Origin: Tillandsia leiboldiana
Taxonomy: Eukaryota; Streptophyta; Magnoliopsida; Poales; Bromeliaceae
Direction: 5' to 3'
Assembly (NCBI GenBank): GCA_029204045.2
Contig: JAQNDB010000294.1
Coordinates: forward strand, 1 to 64,000
DNA length: 64,000 nucleotides
Shown here: in pieces, positions 21,562 to 33,665 of the stretch
Position numbering within the stretch: position 1 is the stretch's first letter
How the letters are laid out: the number at the start of each line of letters is the position of its first letter
Notes under the pieces: model-generated
The model's database searches: none
What the model was told of the DNA's origin: nothing
Seen by the model: only the letters and a program-made list of their open reading frames with translations
Translations under genes and position numbers: made by a program

Positions 21562-24500
21562 GATGACACCTCAACGTCAAATGAGTCATCTTCAAGTGAT
21601 GAAGAGAACAACGCAACGACATTCCACGCGTCCACATCTTCACCCTTCATATGCTTAATGGCAAGTACATCCGATTCATTGTCCAACTCCTCCCAGGTTG
21701 AAAAAACTGCAACGGACGATGAATCGAGTAACTCTGAAGGTGAAGATTTTGCTCTAGCCTACCACAGACTTTTGAGGGATTCAAAGAAACTGGCTAAGCA
21801 AAACAAGGGGTTGAGAGGGAGATTGCAAGATCTCGAAGAAGAAGTAAAAAGGGTAACTTCTCTCTCGACCGGTCTTGAAGTGGAAAGGGATAACCTGATA
21901 AAAGCAAATGCTTCACTTCAAGAGAAAAATGAGCATTTCGAGAAGATACATGTAACAATGATTGACAAAGCTGGTTACTTCTTGAAGCTCTACACCAAGG
22001 CCCGACAAGAAAAAATGGAGATGACAAAGACCATTTTCCAACTCAAGGATGATTTAAAGAGATTCTCTTCTGGAAGGAGCAAGTTGGATAAATTACTTGG
22101 TCTTGGTCAAACAAACCGATTCGGCCTCGGGTACACTCAAACTGGAGACAGTCCTAGTTCGAGTGTAACAGTTTTTGTGCCTCAGTCGGTATCTCCTCCT
22201 CCGACACCGGAATTCACGACAAACAACGACAACAAGCCTACTTCATCCTCTTCGGGATCGTCAAGCACTAAGGTATGTTTTCGTTGTGGTTTTTCAGGGC
22301 ACATAAGGAGAAATTGCAAGATGGGAGCCAAACGCTCAACTCAAGCACTTCTTGCAATGACTACCAAAAAGGTGATTCCTCAGAAATCAAATGCAAATTA
22401 TTCGAAGGAAAAAAGCCTTGGTAGTTCATCTCGCAAGACGACATCATCAAGGAGCAGCAATCAATCTAACAAGACACTTTCACCAAGGAGAATAACTTCA
22501 CGATCATTGCCAACACAGTCCAAAAAGGTTTGGGTGCGCAAAGGTGAAATCTTCCCTTGTCTTGTTACTAATATTTCCTTGCATGCGTATGATAATTCGT
22601 CTTGGTATCTGGATAGCGGTTGTTCCCGTCACATGACCGGTGACAAAAACTGCTTTCAAAATTTTGAGAAAATCTCCGGAGGACTTGTAGTTTTCGCAGA
22701 TGGTCGTTCTTCCAAAATTGTTGGAAAAGGAACAGTAGCTATTCCAGATGGCCCGATTCTGAACAATGTGTTATTTGTTGATGGCCTTAAGACTAATCTC
22801 ATTAGCATAAGTCAACTTTGCGACAATGGTTTTTCAGTTAACTTTTCATCTGTTGAATGTGTTGTAACTGATAAGGACCATGTTTTCTTTTTAAAGGGGG
22901 TTAGATCTGAAAACAATTGTTATGTTGTTCCTAATAAAATTTCAGAAAATTGGAACTTAGCCTCTTTGAATAATGAAACTCTTTGGCATGAAAGGCTAGG
23001 TCACATAAATTTTAAGGAACTTGCTAGAATTTCAAACAAAGACGTGGTTAAGGGTGTTCCTAAACTTTCACTTAAACAAAACATTGTGTGTGGTGGTTGC
23101 CAAAAGGGAAAACAATCTAGGACTGCACACAAGAACATGAACCACGTTGGTACAAAACGGCCTTTGGAACTTTTGCACATGGATTTAATGGGGCCAACAC
23201 GTCAACCATCTTTGGGAGGTAAATGGTATATTTTCTTATTGGTTGATGATTTCTCTAGATACTCATGGGTAGCATTTTTAAAAGATAAAGCTGATACTTT
23301 TGATTCTTTTCACGAGATTTGCCATCGTATTATGATTGAAAAGAATGAAAAGATCATTCGTGTTAGAAGTGATAGAGGTGGAGAATTCATAAATTCTAAA
23401 TTCATTGATTTTTGCACTTCCAACGGCATTAAACATGAATTCTCAGCACCCTATACACCTCAACATAATGGTGTAGTCGAGCGCAAAAATAGGGTTGTAC
23501 AAGAGATGGCACGTGTTATGCTTCATAGCCGGAATTTACCGTTATATTTTTGGGCTGAAGCTGTGAACACTGCAGTCTATGTTATTAATCGAGTTTATTT
23601 GCGCCCGGGAACTTTTAATACACCATATGAACTATGGTTGTGTAGAAAACCGAACATCAAATATTTTCGTATCTTTGGGAGTCGGTGTTACATTTTACGT
23701 GACCGCAAAAATCTTGGAAAATTTGACTCTCGAAGTGACGAAGGGATTTTTATGGGTTATTCTACAAACAGTAGAGCATATCGGCTATTTAACTTAGAAT
23801 CTAAAACGATTGTAGAATCTATAAATGTTAAAGTAGATGAAGCTTTTCACTTTGCATCTGATAAATCTACCCTTGATATCTCTCTTGATGATGATACTCC
23901 TGCAAATGCATCTTCTCATAACAATTCTTCTGATAATGATGATGCATCTAATGATTCTTCAAGTTTATCTGATGTGCAGGAATCATCTCATGTACCTCCG
24001 ACTACTCCGTTACCTCAAACGTTACGAATCTCCAAGGATCATCCTGAATCAAACATTATTGGAGACCCACAAGAAGGAGTCAGAACTCGGAGAAAGTTGA
24101 TTTGTGGATTCGCTTGTTACGTTTCCTTAATCGAACCAAAGAACGTCGATGAAGCTCTTCAGGATGACTACTGGATTGAAGCAATGCAGGAAGAGCTCCA
24201 TCAGTTTGAACGAAACAAAGTCTGGGAATTAACGAAGCCTCCGAAGCAACACAATGTGATTGGTACTAAATGGATTTTCAAGAACAAGAAAAATGAGGAT
24301 GGTACCATCATCAGGAACAAAGCACGTTTAGTTGCTCAAGGCTACTCTCAAATAGAAGGTATAGACTTTGATGAAACTTTCGCCCCTGTAGCTAGACTCG
24401 AGTCCATTCGTATCCTATTTGCAATTGCTTGTCATTTTAAAATAAAACTTTTTCAAATGGACGTTAAGAGCGCGTTTTTAAATGGGTTTTTAAATGAGGA

Positions 24501-25662
24501 AGTTTATGTGGCTCAACCGAAAGGTTTTGTAGACCTTAAACTACCTAACTATGTTTTTCGTTTGAAAAAACCTCTTTACGGTCTAAAACAAGCACCGCGA
24601 GCGTGGTACGAAAGGTTGACGAAGCACCTTTTGGAGACGGGCTATACTCAAGGGGGAGCAGATAGGACTCTCTTTGTGAAGCATTCTCAAGATAACTTCA
24701 TTGTAGCACAAATCTATGTCGATGACATCGTATTTGGTGCAACAAGAGATAATGATGGTTCTAAATTCGCTGAAACCATGGAAAGCGAATTTGAGATGTC
24801 CATGATGGGCGAATTGACATATTTTCTTGGATTGCAAGTGAAACAAAGTGACGATGGCATCCATCTATGTCAATCCAAGTATTCAATGGAGTTGGCCAAA
24901 AAGTTTGGTTTAGAAAATTCTAAAGATTTTCCGACTCCAATGGGAACTAGCAATAAGGGATTAGGAAGTGAATCTCTTAGTGAGAATGTAGACGAGAAAC
25001 TTTATCGCAGCATGATTGGAAGTCTACTTTATCTTACTACTAGTCGCCCGGACATATCCTTTAGTGTTGGGATCTGCGCGAGATATCAATCAGCACCAAA
25101 GGAGGTTCACCTGAAAGCAGTGAAACGGATCATCCGGTACATCAAAGGGACAATAAATTTCGGAATTTGGTATCCTATGGGAACAAGTCTAGATATTGTA
25201 CGATACTCAGATGCCGATTGGGCAGGATCTGTGGATGATCGGAAGAGTACGAGTGGTGCATGTTTTTATCTTGGCCATTGCCTTGTTGCGTGGCATAGTA
25301 AAAAGCAAAACTGCATTGCACTCTCGACTGCCGAAGCGGAATATATCTCAGCGGGTAGTTGTTCAACCCAACTCATTTGGATGAAAAGTGTGTTGAGCGA
25401 CTTCCGAATTTCAGCAACTTCGGTAACGATTCTCTGTGACAACACCAGTGCTATAAACATTTCCAAAAACCCTGTGTTGCACTCAAGAACAAAACACATT
25501 GAACTTAGATATCATTTTCTTAGAGAGCTAGTTGAATCAAATATTCTTTAACTTTCCTACATTTCAACTGAGGATCAATTAGCTGACTTTTTGACAAAAC
25601 CTTTGGATCAAAAACGATTTATACACTTGCGTGAGGCAATTGGTATGCTTTCCTTGAAATAA
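21562..25662 (+). pseudogene. pol: Sirevirus A pol: protease, integrase, RT, RNase H
   Basis: Open from 21658 to 25551 (1297 codons), then a TAA at 25549-25551 followed by 36 more in-frame codons to the true stop at 25660. Counting from 21658: coiled-coil-like region 35-140, a second CCHC knuckle 207-220, protease DSG at 319, integrase HHCC zinc region from 444, catalytic D509, D572 and E608 (35-residue D-E spacing), RT with YVDD at 1020-1023, RNase H from about D1185. All catalytic motifs look intact. The premature TAA trims the RNase H tail. Copia domain order is clear. A protein just upstream of 21658 would depend on suppression of the TAG at 21559. Confidence 0.92.
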
Positions 25663-26594
25663 TCTCTTTTTGAAACCAATCCTTAGGTTAGGTTTTGTTT
25701 TTGTGTTTTTGTTCATTATCTATGTTTGTATAATAGAACATTAATTGAGCATTAGTTATATTGACTTTAACTGCATCCTTTCACACATTTAGAAATTTAT
25801 TATGCTTTTGATATCATAATATTTCAGTTGATGCAATGATCATTTATATCAATTAAGTCATTTCTTAAGTGATTAAAGTCAATTTCTCTCTCTACGATCT
25901 CTTGGTATAGTTATTATCTTATTTGACTATTTAGTCGAGTATGAATGCGAGATCAATTTTTGGTTGAATACCTTATATCTTAAATAATTGATAGCCAATT
26001 GAGGGGGAGTCAAAGAAATGTAATATGCTCAAAAGATGTGGAAAGAGTTACATCCCATGAGGAGTGTGAAAACTACCACCACATGGAGGAAAGAGCTACC
26101 ACCTCGGTCGTCCGAGTACTGTGTGCAGCTACCACATGTATACCAAGCATGGTTTTTCAAGTTTGATTAAATAAAATGCATGTTGAACTACTTGAGTCTG
26201 TCAAATTTCAAGGTTGGTATAAGGTGGGAATTTTAATGAAAGATGCTCAAAGAGCCACTCTCTTCAACAGATTGTCTAGATACATTATCTAACTTATCGG
26301 GGATTTCAAACATCTATTGATCTTGGTATTTCATTTTCTTTACCAAATTGATGATTTGATAAAGGCATTACTCATAAGATCAAGGCAGATGTGATTGAAG
26401 TTGTTCAGCTTTAAGGGATTTAATTTTTATAAATTTTTGTTTCGTTATTTGGATATTTTTGATAGATTTTGCATAATCTATTTCTTGTTGTATGAAACGA
26501 TGATTTTCATTTAAAGTTGATACACAAAAGTGCTTACATTCTTTTTCTGGATTTTCTAGAATTTTTTGGAATTTTTCTGAAAAAAAAGTTTGAA
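25663..26594 (+). other. Sirevirus A spacer between pol and env-like promoter
   Basis: AT-rich, no long frame. A purine tract GAGGGGGAG at 26001-26009 resembles the polypurine tracts that Sireviruses carry in several copies. The stretch at 26060-26140 has repeated short words (GAGCTACCACC, TACCACATG) of unknown meaning. Confidence 0.6.
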
Positions 26595-26708
26595 GCCGAT
26601 CCGGACTGGACAAGCCGATCCGAATCCCGAACGCAAGTATTTCCTGCGGGTAGCCGATCCGGACTGGATTCAAGATCCGGTCCGGACCGCGGCTAGGGTT
26701 TTATATAG
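26595..26708 (+). promoter_or_regulatory. Putative internal promoter of the env-like frame
   Basis: Four GATCCGGAC-type boxes (26597-26606, 26616-26625, 26655-26664, 26674-26689) resemble the paired palindromes in the Sirevirus LTR promoters. The second is followed by CCCGAACG, as in the LTRs. A TTATATAG box at 26701-26708 sits just downstream. This is the U3 promoter layout, placed about 530 bases before the env-like ATG. Function is inferred from layout alone. Confidence 0.5.
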
Positions 26709-26824
26709 AACAAAAGGGTTTTGATTTCTTATTATTTCAATCTTTTGTTTCTAAGCTTCCAAACTTTCTCTCTCTTGAAAGCAAAGATCTTGGAGCCCTC
26801 CAAACTCATTCTCTTCAATTCAAA

Positions 26825-27206
26825 GTAAGTTATCTTGATCAAAATCTCGGTTTTTCACAGTTTTTTATAATTTTGCTCAAAACGTGAGGGAAATTTCATA
26901 TCTTTTTCATTTGTGGATGATTTTTGATCGAACTTCTTTTCAAATAAGAACTCTGGGAACATTAGTTTTGATTATATGCTAGGTATTCTCATGATAAACG
27001 GATTTTTGGCCTTCGATTTCTAAAAATTCGGTTTTAGGGCATATTTTTGAGAATTTTTGAAAATCATGGAATTGATCTATTTTTAAAATTCTTTTTGCAA
27101 AACTAATTTGATCCCTAGTCTCTCTACACGATTATGATTGTTTGGGTACAACTTTTCAGATTTTTGAAAATTAACAATTTTTCGTGTTCTTGAGGTGTGC
27201 TCACAG
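26825..27206 (+). other. Putative 5'-UTR intron before the env-like frame
   Basis: A GTAAGT donor at 26825 follows a CT-rich leader. A good acceptor, TGTGCTCACAG, ends at 27206, and TTGCAG at 27232 is an alternative. The acceptor and its distance to the ATG recur before the related frames at 33666 and 41457 (TGTTGCTCACAGGA). The intron body is T-rich, as in plants. Transcript evidence is needed. Confidence 0.45.
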
Positions 27207-27234
27207 GACTCTTCTCTCTTAAGAACTTGCAGCA

Positions 27235-27998
27235 ATGAAGTTTTCATGGATAATCTTCCTACTGGTTGCAATGGTACACACAAGAGCAATCAATAAATTA
27301 AAGAGAGCGAAGAAACCTTTTAGAAAAGGAGAACGTGTTCAACTTGAAGATTCGGAGTCTGAACAAGAAAAGGATGAAGTAAATTGGGACGAATTAATGA
27401 GTGAAGAAGAAAAGGCTGCTAAGACAACACGAAAGGGTTCTGACACATCGAAAGGAAAAACTATCATGGATAGAGGAAAAGCACCAATGACTTCACCATC
27501 CATCTCAGTGAAAAGGAAAAGATTAGCTCGACGCTTTGAACGAGCGCGAGATGTTGATGTTAATGAACCAATAGTTCCGGATTCTCCGCCTCGTTTGGAA
27601 GAAGTGTTCATTAATACTGACCGTCTTAGGGCATTTGAACATCGAGAATGCATCGGGGAACGACATGTCAATATTGGTGCTCTTCGGGATCACTCACCAG
27701 AGTTCGGGATTCTAATTGAACAAGCTAATCTTATTCAAGTTTGTAGATTCCCGGAATTACTTGGGTATTGTTTGCATCGTGTGAGAACCTTTTACACAAA
27801 TGCAAGACATCTTCAGGAAGATGAACATGGTTCGATGCAGTTTTACACAAACATCCAAGGGATGAGACTCAAACTCCGCAGTTAATCGGCGAAGTCCTTG
27901 GAATGGAATCCAACAGATCGGGGATCAACTACTTAATGGGAAGAAGTTTGACGAATGCCATGTGGCAAACCGTTATAAAAGGAATTTGTTTGGAAGGA
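27235..27998 (+). pseudogene. Sirevirus A env-like frame, frameshifted and truncated
   Basis: Homologous to the intact frames at 33666 and 41457, with perhaps half of the residues shared. It starts with a hydrophobic stretch (FSWIIFLLVAMVHTR), then a Lys/Glu-rich region, then the ECIGERHVN block and a 'LHRVRTFYTNAR' block. The frame closes at 27885 after a frameshift near 27875; homology continues in another frame (QLIGEVLGM) to 27998, where element H begins. The domain resembles the 'putative plant transposon protein' found after pol in Sireviruses, sometimes called envelope-like. No fusion peptide or clear C-terminal anchor is visible, so an envelope role is doubtful. Confidence 0.75.
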
Positions 27999-30900
27999 TG
28001 TCACGCCCCGAGTTTAAAAACCAGCGTCTAATATTTTTTTTTTTAAAATCAGAGTTTAAAACCAGCCAGGGCGCAACAAACCGCCACATATATTGAAGAG
28101 TCCCAATCCCACTTGGGATTGAGCATTTTCTATATATGCACGGCTAGCTCGGTAATCAATCAGAGTACTAACTACGTACCACAAATATAACACAGATATT
28201 AAATTACACAATTACAACAACTTATTACATTTTCCTGGTTACATCAAATAACTAAATGCTTGGCTATCGGCTGTCCAGGGTCAAGCTCTATCTCGTGATC
28301 TCACCAACTCGTCCCGACATCTCAACACCCGCTCGACCTGAAAAACAGTCACCCGAGGGTGTGAGACACACCGGAGTGTATCCCAGTGGGCACGACGAGC
28401 CGAGAAATAGCAGATCGTACCTACTGGTATACAATGCTAGAGGATAGTAATAGACCATGGGTTAGGGTAAAGCAGATATATAACTGGTGCTGTAAAGAAA
28501 GCAAAACTTATAATCTGGGTACAAGCATAGGAGATAATTTTAGCAGAATTTAAAACAGGACAAACATGTATCAGGATAATCAACGCATCAAGGAGTTAGG
28601 ACAATCAGCAAGATAACAATGAAACTATAATCAAAGGCATCACAAAGAATCATATACAGGTAGATAACTAGAAGCCAGATCAAAGAATCAAGGAAGTATG
28701 TTAAAGTAACTTAACAACACATGCATCAAATAAATGAAAACACAAAGACCCAATCACAAGCTACCATATTGGCCTTCACAAGACCTCAGGCAAGGCTGCC
28801 CACCTGGCACCACCTAGTTGACATTCCCTCCACTGAGGGTCACGGGTTGCAACTGCTAACCACTTTACCGGTAAAGTACACCGCTACGGGTGATCGGTCC
28901 GCTGGTGTACGTGAAGAACAACGGTGCGGGCGAATCATATGCAAATGCTCAAACTGGCGGTCCACTGACCGGGTAATCGGCTACAAGCCGGGAAATCCCC
29001 ACTGGGATGCAATGACAAGATCAACTGAATCTCAACACTCATGCAGGAACACTCAGCAACTAAACAATAAATCTCAACTCATATGCAAGATCAAGGCAAA
29101 TCTCTCTCAACAGAAGCTCACAGATAAACTCAACTCAACCACACAAACCAACCAAATGATACAAAACTTAAACACATATTTTTAAGAAAACTGTTTTGAA
29201 AAGTCCAAACCTCGAAGAGCGTTGCCCTCGTCCTATCAAACAAGAACAGACTCAGGCGACACTACGAAGCATGGGTTTTCGGTCCAAACCTCGCAGAGCA
29301 GTGCCTTTGTCCTATCAAACAAGAACCGACTCCGGCGACAGTACAAAGCTGGGTAAAATATCAGCTAAGTAAATCTATGTGCTCAGCAGTGTATCGTTTG
29401 ATCAGCAGGACAAACAAGCTCACCAATCAACCATGGAAGGGTCCAAGTAAAAGTATAAATGCTAGAGGTACTATGAACAATCATGTAAGGCAGAATAGAA
29501 CAGATAACAGGCATAGATCAGGCAGATAGCAGATATAATACAATCAAAGAAAAGCAGGCTCAAAGAGATTAAGTTAAGCTACCAAAAACAGGGGTCCAAC
29601 CAGTATCGCACCCCAGAGGGCCGAAGTGATAAAACCCGGACCGAAGATAACCCACCTGATATAACGCAGGCGGCTAAACTGAACCAACTGTACGCTCAGC
29701 ACACCAGATGCTACCGAATAACCCTGAATGTGAATTAAGGTTCAGAAATCTTACTTTGATTTAACTAAACCCCAAAATTGTTTTACTCAAATTTAAACCT
29801 TTTTGGTACTTAGAAATTCATGTCAGACACCAACACTTAGACCTGCATAATCTTTTGCTTATTCCTTGGTAAAATTACCAAATTGCCCCTCCCGGAGATT
29901 CCTTTTGGATTTACGGGAGATTCGGGCTGTCTAACCGGGTCGCTGGCTCAACCAGATTCTACTGGGACTCAACAGTCGACCTGGTGAAACCGCCGCAATT
30001 CCTCAAATTGCGCGATTGCCACCCGGATATCGAAAAATCGACGATTCTGCCGATTTTCGAACCGAATTCCGATTTTCGCTCAACGGGAGCCGTTGGATTC
30101 CTAACGAAAAGCTTAGGAACCAATAAAACAGTTTACTAACCAGTATATGATGGGATTTTTTTTTTTTTGCAGCTAGACTCCTAGGGTTTTCAAATCCACT
30201 CTTTTTAGTGCCTGTTTGGGCACTGTTTTCGCTCGTTCTTTTAACTGGAGATTCATTTTAACATTCCGTCACTCCCAGCAGGTTACTTATGTCTCTCTGA
30301 ACACCGTGCGCACCCAGTTGTGGCATCACGGGTTCCGAGGCAAATTTTGGCCCAAAAACATATACTAACATAGCCTAAAAGCCATTTTGTTTCTTCGGGA
30401 CTTCAAACAGTAATTCTAACACGAGCATCGCGTCCAGTGACCCCAAATTAGCCTTGGGCACACTGTCGCGGCTTCGCAAACAGCCTAGAACAAGGTCTTG
30501 TTCAAACATTACTCTTTTTAGTTGATTTTAATATAACCTTTGTTTTAAACTTTAAACAAGAACATTTTGTATATCAAAGTTGCTTCAAATGTGGCTAAGA
30601 TACCAGTGCTCACCCTTGTTGCAGCCCAGGAGTGCTGGTTCAAGAAGAACCAGACCCTAGCTCACTAACATAGAGCACAATGCTCCAAACCTCTATCCAC
30701 ATAGATCTAACTTGATCTGAAGTGAGCATCAAGCTCAGGGGACAATTTGGAGCAAGTTTCATATTCACTGTTTTGTCAAATTCCACTTATTTCTTCATTG
30801 GGACTTTTTTACAAACACTTGGTGTGCACCCTATCATACAATGCACACAACCCAATTGGAGACTTGGTTCTCTGCACCCAGGGCATCTAAGGGCTTCCAA

Positions 30901-32598
30901 CTTGGATCAATTAGGTCCAAAGAGGTTCTGGAGCATTTTCCCCATCCTGGAGCAGGCGCAGAAGCCCTCGGTTGGTCGAGTTCGAGGAAGTAGAAGATGG
31001 AGTTTACCTTGAAATTCATGATGCAACACCCAGAGCTTCTGGGCTCCAACCAAATGCACCTACAGGTGCCATAAACATCACTGATGCTTTCCACGCATGT
31101 GCCTGGCCTCGGGGTGCGGCGGCGGCGTGGCGGAGCAAAGCTCCGATTTGGAGCTCACCCCTCTAATGGCGGATTTCCACTGAGCCAACAAGAAGCCCTC
31201 AGACCTACAGGATAGATTCCCTGGGTCCATACGAAGCTTCCCGCACAGCCCCGCCCCGGGCGGAGTTGGCCGGAGCGCCGGCGACCATCTTCGTTCACTC
31301 TCGGGTTCAACCATGGCCGAGCCACCTCTGGCGTGCAGGGGAGCCATGCAACTGCATGGGTGGACTCCCCCGGGTTCCCTCATCACTGCTAGGCAGTTGG
31401 CCGGCGGCGGGGAAGCTCCTCGGCCATCATGCAAAAACCCCAGAAACTAGGGCATCCAACTGCTACTTACTGGATTGACTAGACTCCACCAAATTTGGTG
31501 GAGTTGGTCCTTTCCACCTACAGTCCCAGCACCCAAAAATTAGGCCCATAAAACTCCATGGTTGCAAAGTTGTTCCAAGGCGAAGTCAACTCTAGGGTTT
31601 CGGCCAACCTTGCTCCCGCCGGCCATGCACTTTGCATGGTAGGCTAGGGTTTTGCAGGGAGCCTTCTAAGGATCTCCTTAACTTACTGCATGATGTCTCG
31701 GGTGCTAGAAGCCTTTGGTTTATATTCCTTACCTTGGCCGAGCTCGGGGAAGAGAGGATGAAGCCGGACTTGGGTTCTCTTCCACGTGTGACCACAGCAA
31801 GCTCCAGCAAGGTTCTCTGGTTCAAGAAGACCCCACAGGAACTCTCTAATCCTACTGGAACAAGCTTTGGTTCCAAGCTTTCTTCTTCCCTCTCTCTCTC
31901 TCTCAAATTATCTCTCTCTTTGGGTTGTCTCCACGGCCACCCCAGCACTCGGGCAGGTCTGGGGAGATGCAGAGAATCAAGAGGTCTTGAAGAACCTCCC
32001 AGAAGGCAGTGGGACAAGGGTTGGGACTTGCTCCTCCTTCCTCTCACTCTTCTCGGATTGGCTCAAAGGGCTTGTGATCTTTGGGCTCCCCAAGCCCTTG
32101 AGATTGGTCTGAGGGGTTCACAGGATCAAGGTGATGCCTAGACTCCTTTCCAACTCCTCGTACACCCCCCCCCCCAAAGGCAGACCAAGAGACATCCAAA
32201 TAAATGCAAGATTCTTTGCAATTTCTTCCTCAACCGGGTTCACACCTAACCCTATTGTTCCGAGGCTTTCTCAGTGGGTGCAAAATGCACCAAACCCCTT
32301 ATGGTATGAAGCCCTAACATTTAAAATATTAGGTTTCTACACAATTTAGTCCAATTTTTGGCACTTTTCACACATTTCGAGGCGATCCGATCGTCGAATC
32401 GAAAACATATGAATATGAAACTTCTATGTTTCGACGAGACGATCGCAATGGTGATCTCGGATTTTCCAGATCAGACCCCGATCAAAAGTCGATATCTCTG
32501 GGCCCACTATTGACCCACTATCTCTCCACTTTTGCCAAAATTGACAAATTTTAAATATTTAAAAGCAAACAGAGATTTTCAAATTCTGGATTACTACA
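27999..32598 (-). repeat. 4.6-kb LTR of element H
   Basis: In element sense it starts TGTAGTAATCC (32598) and ends CGGGGCGTGACA (27999). Two TGTTCTTGTTTGAT boxes in sense (29232-29248, 29311-29327). The U5 hairpin CAATCCC / GGGATTG (28104-28121) is followed in sense by TATGTGGCGG. 30600-32150 is Leu/Pro/Ser-rich in translation on both strands, with CT microsatellites (31888-31921) and a C run near 32166. I find no captured gene that I can name there. Confidence 0.78.
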
Positions 32599-32721
32599 TT
32601 ACCCACAACTTCTAAGAAGTTTCGTCCCCGAAACTTAACAAAACATACTTTAAAAGTTTTCTAAAATACCCAAAATATCAGTTTTCTAAGTATTAATTTA
32701 TTACATCATTGTTTCAACATT
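32599..32721 (-). other. Element H polypurine region and 3' untranslated stretch
   Basis: In sense, GTTTCGGGGACGAAACTTC (about 32616-32634), then AAGTTGTGGGTAA just before the LTR start. The same block precedes the 3' LTR of the other gypsy elements in the window. Confidence 0.65.
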
Positions 32722-33398
32722 TCAAGCTCCCGATGGGCCTTCCCCTGATGGCTCGCCATGCTGTGTCAGAGCAAAGACCCATCCTCCCGACACTTGGCGG
32801 GGTCCCTCAGTTTGGCGTGATGATGGACGATTTGAGGCAGCCACGCTCAGGGTTGGCGCTGGAGGCCGGGCAGCAAGAGGTGGCACAGCCAATGCTGGTG
32901 GGTTCGCAGCAGATCTCCGCGGGCAGTTAGCAGAGATATGGCCAGGCTGACCACAATTATAGCATCTTCCGTGGCGTAGGTTGCAAGTAAAAGGTTGATG
33001 ATCTGCCCCGCAGAAGACGCAAGGCCTCGCCCTTTGTTGTTGATTGAAGGTCCGAGAACCACTGGCTTGGTTCTGATTTCCTGGGGGTCTAGGGGGTCTT
33101 CTATTTGATCCAGATGATCCTTCCCCATTTCCAGCGAACAGTCGCTTCAACCCTTTTCCTTTATCCATCGCTGCCCGCTCAGCCCGGGAGATTGTCAATT
33201 CAGCCTCAATGGCAAGGCAGCGCTCGATACATTCGTCGTAGTCGGTGATCAAATGTGAAGACAACTGACGCCGGATCTCGTGTCGCAGGCCTTGAGTAAA
33301 TAATCTAACCTTGCGACGCTCGTCCTGCACCGCTTGTGGCACCAGGTCAGCAATTTTTGTAAATTCTTCTTCGTACTCCCTCAGGTCAGCAATTTTTG
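32722..33398 (-). pseudogene. gag: Element H gag C-terminal part
   Basis: Ty3-gypsy Gag: the end of the capsid core (REYEEEFTKIADLVPQAV, KVRLFTQGL), a basic linker, then two zinc-binding motifs, CVFCGADHQPFTC and a canonical CCHC knuckle CYNCGQPGHISANC. A Pro/Ala-rich tail ends at 32722. The start is missing: sequence upstream of about 33385 is Sirevirus B. No stop interrupts the retained part. The frame begins at the first ATG at 33342, but homology extends to the junction. Confidence 0.85.
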
Positions 33399-33665
33399 AT
33401 TATATGCTAGGTATTCTCATGATAAACGGATTTTTGGCCTTCAATTTCAAAAATTTCGGTTTTAGGGCATATAATGGGAATTTTCGAAAATCATGCGATT
33501 GATCTATTTTTAAAATTCCTTTTGCAAAACTAATTTGATTCTTAGTCTCTCTACACGATAATGATTGTTTGGGTACAAATTTTCTAATTTTTGAAAATTA
33601 ACAAATTTTTCGTGTTCTTGAGGTGTTGCTCACAGGATTTTCTTTTTCACAAGAATCTAGTAGCA

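Larger units (their letters stand above)
15804..27998 (+). mobile_element. Sirevirus A (Ty1-copia with env-like frame), 3' end missing
   Basis: Order: 5' LTR (15804-20508, interrupted by a solo gypsy LTR), primer site (20511), gag, protease, integrase, RT and RNase H (20542-25662), a 1.6-kb spacer with a polypurine-like tract, then an env-like frame (27235 on). Copia order (integrase before RT) plus an extra frame after pol marks the Sirevirus lineage. The element ends at 27998 inside the env-like frame, where minus-strand element H begins. Its 3' LTR is not in the window: the LTR at 35840 belongs to a diverged relative. Confidence 0.85.
27999..33398 (-). mobile_element. Gypsy-type element H (minus), LTR plus gag remnant
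   Basis: Begins TGTCACGCCCCG (an LTR end read in reverse), has a 4.6-kb LTR to 32598, then a polypurine-like tract, a 3' untranslated stretch with the conserved GTTTCGGGGACGAAAC block, and a gag piece to about 33398. Pol is absent between gag and the 3' end, so it was non-autonomous or internally deleted. The rest of gag and the 5' LTR are replaced by Sirevirus B sequence at 33399. AAGGA at 27994-27998 is a candidate target duplication without a visible partner. Confidence 0.75.

Noticed and set aside
27235..27998. A true viral envelope glycoprotein
   Set aside because: No fusion peptide, cysteine pattern or C-terminal membrane anchor; only position in the element supports the name.
31078..32141. 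Frames up to 169 codons on both strands in the H LTR
   Set aside because: No recognisable domain, opposite-strand overlaps, and they recur unchanged only because the LTR is duplicated (38872-39933).
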